Origin: Thalassia testudinum
Taxonomy: Eukaryota > Streptophyta > Magnoliopsida > Alismatales > Hydrocharitaceae
Length of the DNA stretch: 64,000 bases
Reading direction: 5' to 3'
NCBI GenBank assembly: GCA_037157565.1
Contig: JAZHRO010000003.1
Span: forward strand, 66,652,501-66,716,500
The position numbers and the translations under genes were made by a program. Position 1 is the first letter of the stretch. Every line of letters begins with the position of its first letter. Positions 58,130 to 64,000 of this stretch are shown in pieces. The notes below the pieces were generated by a model that did no database searches, had not been told where the DNA came from, and saw only the letters and a list, made by a program, of their open reading frames with translations.

Positions 58130-58840
58130 GCACTTGTTGGGGGGACACGTGTTACAAGGCTGACAAGATTGTATTAGAGCACCCAATTAAGGAAGATCTG
58201 ATTTCTTCACCTGAGATCTATGAGCCGGGGTACGAGGAAATGTATGTCTCCTTAGAACAGAAAATGACAGATGATTTTGAGACATACATTAATACGGATT
58301 TTGATTTCTTTGATTCTGATGGTGAAGATTTAAGTGGCGAAGTCTCACGCGAGTTTATAGAACATGATTTTTGTGAGACGATTGGACCAGAGGAATCTGA
58401 TAGATAATTTGATAGCCCAATAATTGAGGAAAATGATCTTATTAGGGCTCACATTACTGATCCAGAATCACATTTTCTAGAGGATTCAATTCAATGCCAT
58501 GATTGTCGGTTACACCCCATTGAGCATATCGATGATTCTATTTCTAAGATAATTAGACCCAAGTCAATTCTGATTCAGCCACATCTTTTAGACTTGGAAA
58601 TTTCAAATGGGCTGATTAATATGCAAGAGGTCCCAGAATTTAACATTCTAAATGAAGAGGATAGAAGCTGGGAAGTTCTGATCTGTGAAGCTAACTCTGG
58701 AGGAAGTAGAAGATTGAGTCTAAGGGTTCAAATTCATCTGAAACCATCAAACCAAAACCCTTATGACACTTTTTCTGGGGATGTTCAACCCAAGCACACA
58801 TTCAATGATTATCCTTTTGAGCTTGAATTCTCTGTAACCT
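58094..58840 (+). pseudogene. Family D ORF2, copy B (one stop)
   Basis: The -1 frame relative to ORF1 is open from about 58096 and has no obvious ATG before MYVSLEQKM (58241). It shows a GTCWGDTCY segment, then DPIKED-like, YEEMYVSLEQKM, FDFFDSDGEDLSGE, a TAA stop after ESDR (about 58405), DPESHFLEDSIQC, NILNEEDRSWEVL and YPFELEFSVT before the final TGA. Very acidic. Copies A and C confirm the frame. Function unknown. Confidence 0.6.
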
Positions 58841-60433
58841 GACTTTTTAGTCTTGGGTTGCATTCTCATAAATCGTAGGCCCGACCCCACTTGCATACTG
58901 GTTTAGGTTTTGGGTAATTCTTATCTAGAACCTAAAATATTCTCGATTATGGGGTATGGGTCTACATCACAATCTGGTCCACATTTGTGGACATCTATTG
59001 ACAAGTCAGAGGATTCTTATGTTTATTCTAATTCTGACCTCCACCTGTGAATTATTTATTTCTCTTCTTTGTATAGTGTGCCTAGCTGAAGGCACTAAAT
59101 TCAGTACGCATATAGTTCTTTTTAGTTTCTATCTCGGAGTGGACCTGACATTCACACAATTCAGGTGCTTTCTACGCTATTCCACTCTATTTTATGTCTT
59201 TTTAATATAATGAGGACATTGCATTAGATAGGCATGGGGGTGGGATGTTCATCTCTGAATTTATTCATCAGCTCCATAGATTTATTTTATTTTCATTTAT
59301 TAAAAAAAAAAATGGAATTAGGATAGAGAACTTGGGTTTAAGAAAATTTTCAATCTTAGGAAATACTATATTATGATTTGAACACAAAGACCTTTCAGGT
59401 CTTTGGACTTAATCTGCTCGTGTATCCACTAAAATGTGGATTTGTTTTTCGAGTCCTCGCCAACCTAAATTTTATTTTAATTGGAGTAAATAAGTTTGGG
59501 TGATAAGTACATGACTTATCAACTTGCCCTCTGATTTGAGGGAATTTTGAGTTTTAAGCATCTGCACACTATCTTTTCACCGACTCATTTTTCGGTGATT
59601 CTAATGGAAATTGGTTAGCTAATGAACCTTCCTGGGTGATATGGCTAGCAAGTTATCGTGGGTAACAGCCATAGGTAGGTTGTCCAGAGCCCACTCACTG
59701 GACCTTTCCTTTTTGCTGCCATTAGGTAAAATCCTAGACTAGGGAAGCCACCTACTTAAAAAAAAAAAAGGAGAAAAGAAAAAAAAAAGCCACACTTCGC
59801 CGCACAAGTATGGCTGGCAAGTTGTCGATGGTAACAACTCATCGAATGGTTGTCTAGGACCCCAATCAATAAATGCACTGAAAATTCCCAAAACACTTAG
59901 GAAGAAGTGGAGAAGTAGAATAAACTGAGGAGATATACATTGGATTCACCCTTGTGTTGACCCCGTAAAAAAGTAAAAGTTGGGAGAAAGCTACCGGTTG
60001 TGAAGATACACCTTTAGGCAGAATTTTATTTTTAGGTCACGTAGAGGCATAGAAATTCGGCATCCGTTTTAACGATCGATCAATGAGTCTATCACATTCA
60101 CAATAAGATGCTTAGAATTTAGGGTTCTCATCAAATCTTGGGTGAGTTGAAAGGCCGTAGAAAGCCACTCTTAAACCCTAAAACTTTAAAATAAAAAAAA
60201 AATAGAAAAGAAGAAAAAGAGAAAAATAAAATTTTCTTTGAATAAGGCGAGGGATTGAGGCAGTCTGCATTTCGGCAGATACTCAGGCACTGTTGTGCGT
60301 TTGAAAGTTCAGATCCTAAGTAGACATTTTCTTAGCGATTGAAAATAACTCATGCCCAAATAATTGAACCTGATTCTTTTACAAATAGCATATAGTTTTT
60401 GCTAGGGACGAGAAAAAGATAGGCATGGGGGTA
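58841..60433 (+). other. 3' noncoding region and polypurine tract of long interior B
   Basis: A hydrophobic frame (58956-59210) is kept in copies A and C but is not clearly in frame with ORF2. Internal polypurine-like motif at 59208-59246, duplicated ATGGCTGGCAAGTT module (near 59640 and 59810), terminal tract to 60433. Confidence 0.6.
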
Positions 60434-62133
60434 TGATGTAAACAAGTTTACACTACTTAAGATGTCTATTTATGCATGTTCTCAAGCATAGGATTGCATT
60501 GCATGCTATAAATATTGCATACCATGCATCATCTTGCATTTAGAGTAGTTTGAATAAAATGGAGGTTAATTGTCTCCTTTTATGTTCATGGAAGGGCAAG
60601 CTTTTTATCAGGGCCTCGGATCAAGGATCCAATCGTACGGATGTGATCAGGGCGATGATTGGAGTTCGACGACTCCAAGATCGCCCAAATCAAACATATG
60701 TGGCATTAGGTAGAGACTGAGGAACCCTAGAAGATCAAGGGCCAAGATGGTGTGAATCCGCACTTCAAACAACAAATCTGACCACACGGATGGATTTGGA
60801 TCGACGATCGCAGCCTAACAACGAGAAAATTGACTCAATCCGACAACCGTGGTACCATCTACATCATCCAGAAGATGGACGGCCAAGATGGCACCACGTG
60901 GCACCATCTCAGCCATCCAACCGTCCCTCAGGATCGCCGCTACCTCTCCAAAGAAAATCCAATGTGCGATCTAGGCCGTTGGATCTTGATCCAATGGCCA
61001 TGAGCACGTGTCGCTTAAAACGTCTCCGCGACCATCTCTCCTCTGAAGCACAGCGAGTGAATGCCCTAATGCGAAGTGTAGGCATGCATTCGATCCGCAC
61101 TGCGCTAGAATTAGAGCGGAGGCGCACGCCCGATCGACCGCTCAATCGTGATCAAGAGGCTGTAGGTGCTTGATAGCGCCCACTTTCTATTGCACATCGC
61201 GCCTCACGCGGAATCGCACGCAGGCGGGCGCGCAAAGGAGGCGGGTGGTAGCGCGATCTAAGCCGTCCGATCTCGCGTTCGGACAGCTGAAATCGGCTGG
61301 ACGTGCACGTGCGTTACACGCAAGGAGGTGAGCGGGCGTGTGCACACTGCCCACTATGTCAACGTTCTGACCTTTAGTAATGGTTTTATCCACCACTAAA
61401 GGTCCTGAATTAATTTTTTTTGAGTTGTAATGAACAAATTGCCCCCACTTCTTGCAACTATAAAAAGAGACCCCCTCCACACGAAATTCTCATCCCTTCT
61501 TTCTCTTCTCTCCCTTTGCAAAGCTCAAGAGAAGCTTGTCTCACACCTGGGATGCTTCTCACCAGACAAAGTCAATTTTTCGTCCCCCTTTTAGAAGCGG
61601 ATCCCACGACGACGATGATGTCATGCCCCATTCCCGTTCTTTCACTTCGTCCTCCTTCATCCAGGCGTCATCCTGTCCGGCTCGTCCTCCAAGTGACCAT
61701 CGAGGAGGATATCTCTCTCCCCATTCTTTTTACTGATTTCTAGAATAGATTTACTTCTTTCTAGAGTAGATTTATTGCTTTCTAGTGTAATCATTTTTTC
61801 GCTTTCTAGTGTAGTGAACAATCTTTCTGATGATGAAATTTCATGTTCATTCTATATCTCTTTTTTATTTTTGTTTGTAATATTCTCTCTGTCTTATTCT
61901 TTCTCTCTCTTTTATTTATTGTAAATAGTTAGATAGTTTCTAATCAATTATTTTACTTCGTGACAAATAAAACAAACGTGTGTTTTTAAATCAAACGTCC
62001 GCCTCCCTGTGTTCGACCCAGGATTTCCATTCCAGTATAAATTTTTTTTGTTGAACACGAGTTCTTCGGTTTAATACTATGATGACAGGTTTTCAAAATC
62101 AAACATGTTAGTGTTGCAACCCGACGTTCAACA
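60434..62133 (+). repeat. LTR D8
   Basis: 1700 bp, ends GACGTTCAACA. TATAAAA at 61459-61465, CACGTG at 60895-60900, hairpin at 61814-61850 (first base changed). Right end of the array, followed by CACCT. Confidence 0.9.
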
Positions 62134-62590
62134 CACCTCAATTCAGGATTAAAATTTGGTAGACTTAAGAGGTCAACTTGTTCATTCTAATCTACTTGGA
62201 TCCACAGTGACAAGGATGGTTGGGTGGGGGAAACCCTGTAATGCATGGGGATGCTCTACTTTGTAGGGGTCTTTGTGGGATTCTCCCTTCCTGGCTGCCC
62301 AAGTATTTCTTCGGTGGACGACTTTTTGATCAAGAGGTATCATCTGCCTCGAACCTCCTTAATCATCCAAAGGTTTCTTGGGTGCCTTGTTTGGGTCCAT
62401 CACATATTCTATCCCTTAACTGGTTCCTTAGTGCATGTTTTGGTGGAGGTCATTAAGACCACCCTTGAGTCCTCCATTAGCTATTCGTTCCTATTGAGGC
62501 CAAGCCTTGAATCACTTATTTGTGCTACCTCCTGGCCAGATTGATATCTCTTCTGATTCATCTGAGCCTAGATCTCCTTTATCCATAGCC
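62134..62590 (+). other. H2 element 5' leader (right part)
   Basis: Resumes after the D array. Noncoding up to the gag ATG. Confidence 0.45.
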
Positions 62591-62837
62591 ATGGAACACC
62601 AAGGAGAAGAAGAAAACAATCTCCAAAATCAGCTTCAGCACCTCAACAATCTTTTCCATGCATTCATGAATCCACTGCAGCTTCCTATAATGCTAGATCA
62701 TTACAATCCCACTACAGTAGCAATTCAACCTATAGTTCAAATCCCTGCTGGAGGACATGATACTGAACTCAAGCCCAACATGATTCATGCTATCCCTAAA
62801 TTTCATGGGCTAAACTCCGAAGATCCCATCCAGCATG
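62591..62837 (+). pseudogene. Athila-type gag N-terminus, cut by LTR E
   Basis: ATG 62591 (MEHQGEEENN), a helix NLQNQLQHLNNLFHAF, and ELKPNMIHAIPKFHGLNSED, the classic start of the plant Ty3 Gag domain. Cut after IQH by TGATATAGAC of LTR E. Probably the gag of the element whose primer binding site is at 36832. Confidence 0.75.
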
Positions 62838-64000
62838 TGATATAGACACATCTATCTGGGTTAAAATGCCTATTTATGAATGTTCCTAGGCTTAGATTTA
62901 CATTTCATGTTATAAATATTGCATAACATGCATCATTGTGCATTTAGAGTAGTTGTATATATTTTGTGTTAATTAGGTTCTTTTTATGGTCAGGAGAGGA
63001 GAGGATTTATTTCAGGAACTTGGATGGATGATTAAACCAAATAGATCTGATTAATACGACTATCGGAGTCTAACGCCTCTGAAATCATCTAGATCAGAGT
63101 CCGGTAGCATCACATGAAGCCCGAGGAAGATCAATGGCCAGGGGGCATTGCGACATCCATATGGGATTTGGATGGAAAATCCGACCATATGGATGGATCC
63201 GGAGTGACGATCGCAGTGCGACAGTGTGGGAATCATCCCGATCGGAGCACCGTGGCACCCTCTACATAGGAAAGAAGAATGGGTGGCCCAGGTGGCGCCA
63301 CGTGGGGCCATCTAGGTCGCCCAACATCTGCTAGCAGCAGCAGTGCATGTGCACAGCCGCAGCCGCGTGCAGTGCACGTGCACAGCCACAGCCATGCGCA
63401 GCGTACCGCGCACAGCAGCAGCACAGCGTATGCCGCGCGCACACGCACAAGGCACGTGATGCGTGAAAGCGGAGTGAACTAGCAGGCCGGGTGCTAGCGG
63501 GACAGGTGCGGATCTTCAGCGACGCACCTTTAGTAACGCTTGCAGCTGTCACTAATGGTCAGTGCACACCAACAAGTGGATTTGAAGGGCGGATCTTCAA
63601 CGATAGCTACTGTGACGTTTATGGACGTCAGTAATGACCCAAAAGCGAATTTGTTCTTCCTCCTCCACTATAGAAGGACCTACCCACCACCATTCCAAAC
63701 CATCTCTTCCTTTCTTCCTCTCACCACCTCCAAGGCTCTAGAGTGAGCTTGTTCCAAGGCTGGGATGCTCCTCTAGAGTAAAACCAAATAGTTTTCCATC
63801 CTCTCACCCCCCTTCATGGAGCATCCCGTGGCTGTCCTCTCACCGCCCTTCAGGAAGAAGATCCTCGCCGTGACGTCGTCCTTCCCCATCCTCTATCCTC
63901 CAGCTCCGTTCTCCTTCGTCTCACTGCTCACCACCTTCCTCCAGGCGACGTCAGAGCGAGTCGTCCTCCGAGCAATCGTCGAGGGGGATTTCTCTCACCT
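62838..64000 (+). repeat. LTR E, start (runs off the window)
   Basis: TGATATAGACACATC, then CTATTTATG, TATTGCATAACATGCATCAT and GCATTTAGAGTAGTT as in family D. It keeps the CACGTG core (63299-63304) and the CTCTAGAG-GAGCTTGTTCC block but is otherwise diverged. A sister family of D. The right end and interior are outside the window. Confidence 0.75.

Larger units (their letters stand above)
39736..62133 (+). mobile_element. Family D array: head-to-tail LTRs with alternating short and long interiors
   Basis: Order: LTR D1, short interior, D2, long interior A, D3 (99 bp), inverted D4 with partial interior C, D5 (3' part), short interior, D6, short interior, D7, long interior B, D8. LTRs run TGATGTAAAC to GTTCAACA. 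All plus-strand joints are exact LTR-interior junctions. The outer flanks are AACCT (39731-39735) and CACCT (62134-62138), 4 of 5 bases alike, as for one insertion. Recombination between LTRs would produce such chains. Confidence 0.85.

Noticed and set aside
58956..59210. Hydrophobic 84-codon frame after D ORF2, possible envelope-like protein
   Set aside because: Kept in three copies but the start is not conserved relative to ORF2, and it ends in the polypurine-like motif. Too weak to call a gene, so noted within the 3' noncoding region.

Overview
This window is intergenic DNA from a plant, most likely a flowering plant with a large, retrotransposon-rich genome. I found no host gene, tRNA, rRNA, organelle insert or prokaryotic signal. 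Nearly all 64 kb can be assigned to LTR retrotransposons of the Ty3/gypsy Athila/Tat type, plus one Ty1/copia solo LTR. The type is inferred from TGGCGCC-GTTGCC primer binding sites, Athila-like gag and aspartic protease, and AGGCATGGGGG polypurine tracts. The species cannot be named from the sequence.

Left half (1-30.3 kb): a four-level nest. The LTR of an old plus-strand element (G) was hit by R1 (403-28398, minus strand, target duplication ATCTT). R1 is a gag-protease element without visible reverse transcriptase or integrase. R2 (4846-22274, minus, duplication GCACC) entered the protease active-site codons of R1. R2 carries one long ORF, broken by in-frame stops, that I do not recognise. 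R3 (6095-15697, minus, duplication CTGCC), a relative of R1, entered the 3' LTR of R2. A copia-type solo LTR (28650-29636, duplication CCCCC) also sits in the LTR of G.

Middle (30.3-39.7 kb): primer binding site, leader and gag start of G. Two related LTRs follow, H1 (truncated) and H2. H2 contains a recent 438-bp tandem duplication and is followed by its primer binding site and a long leader.

Right part (39.7-62.1 kb): an array of family D elements inserted in the H2 leader. It holds LTRs of about 1.7 kb joined head to tail by alternating short (about 209 bp) and long (about 4.2 kb) internal regions. One inverted copy is nested in a truncated LTR. The long interiors carry an unfamiliar two-frame coding region in three copies, one with its first ORF intact. 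The array ends are flanked by AACCT and CACCT, so it probably began as one insertion that then expanded by recombination.

Right end (62.1-64 kb): the H2-type leader resumes with a gag start, which is cut by another LTR (E), a distant relative of D that runs off the window.

These elements look non-autonomous. R1, R2, R3 and D share the primer binding site type, terminal and internal polypurine-like motifs, and (R1-R3) a conserved 3' noncoding block. Their coding content differs. The least familiar content is the D and R2 proteins, the repeated polypurine-like motifs, the palindrome-rich D promoter region, and a hairpin with a compensatory base-pair change in the D LTR.
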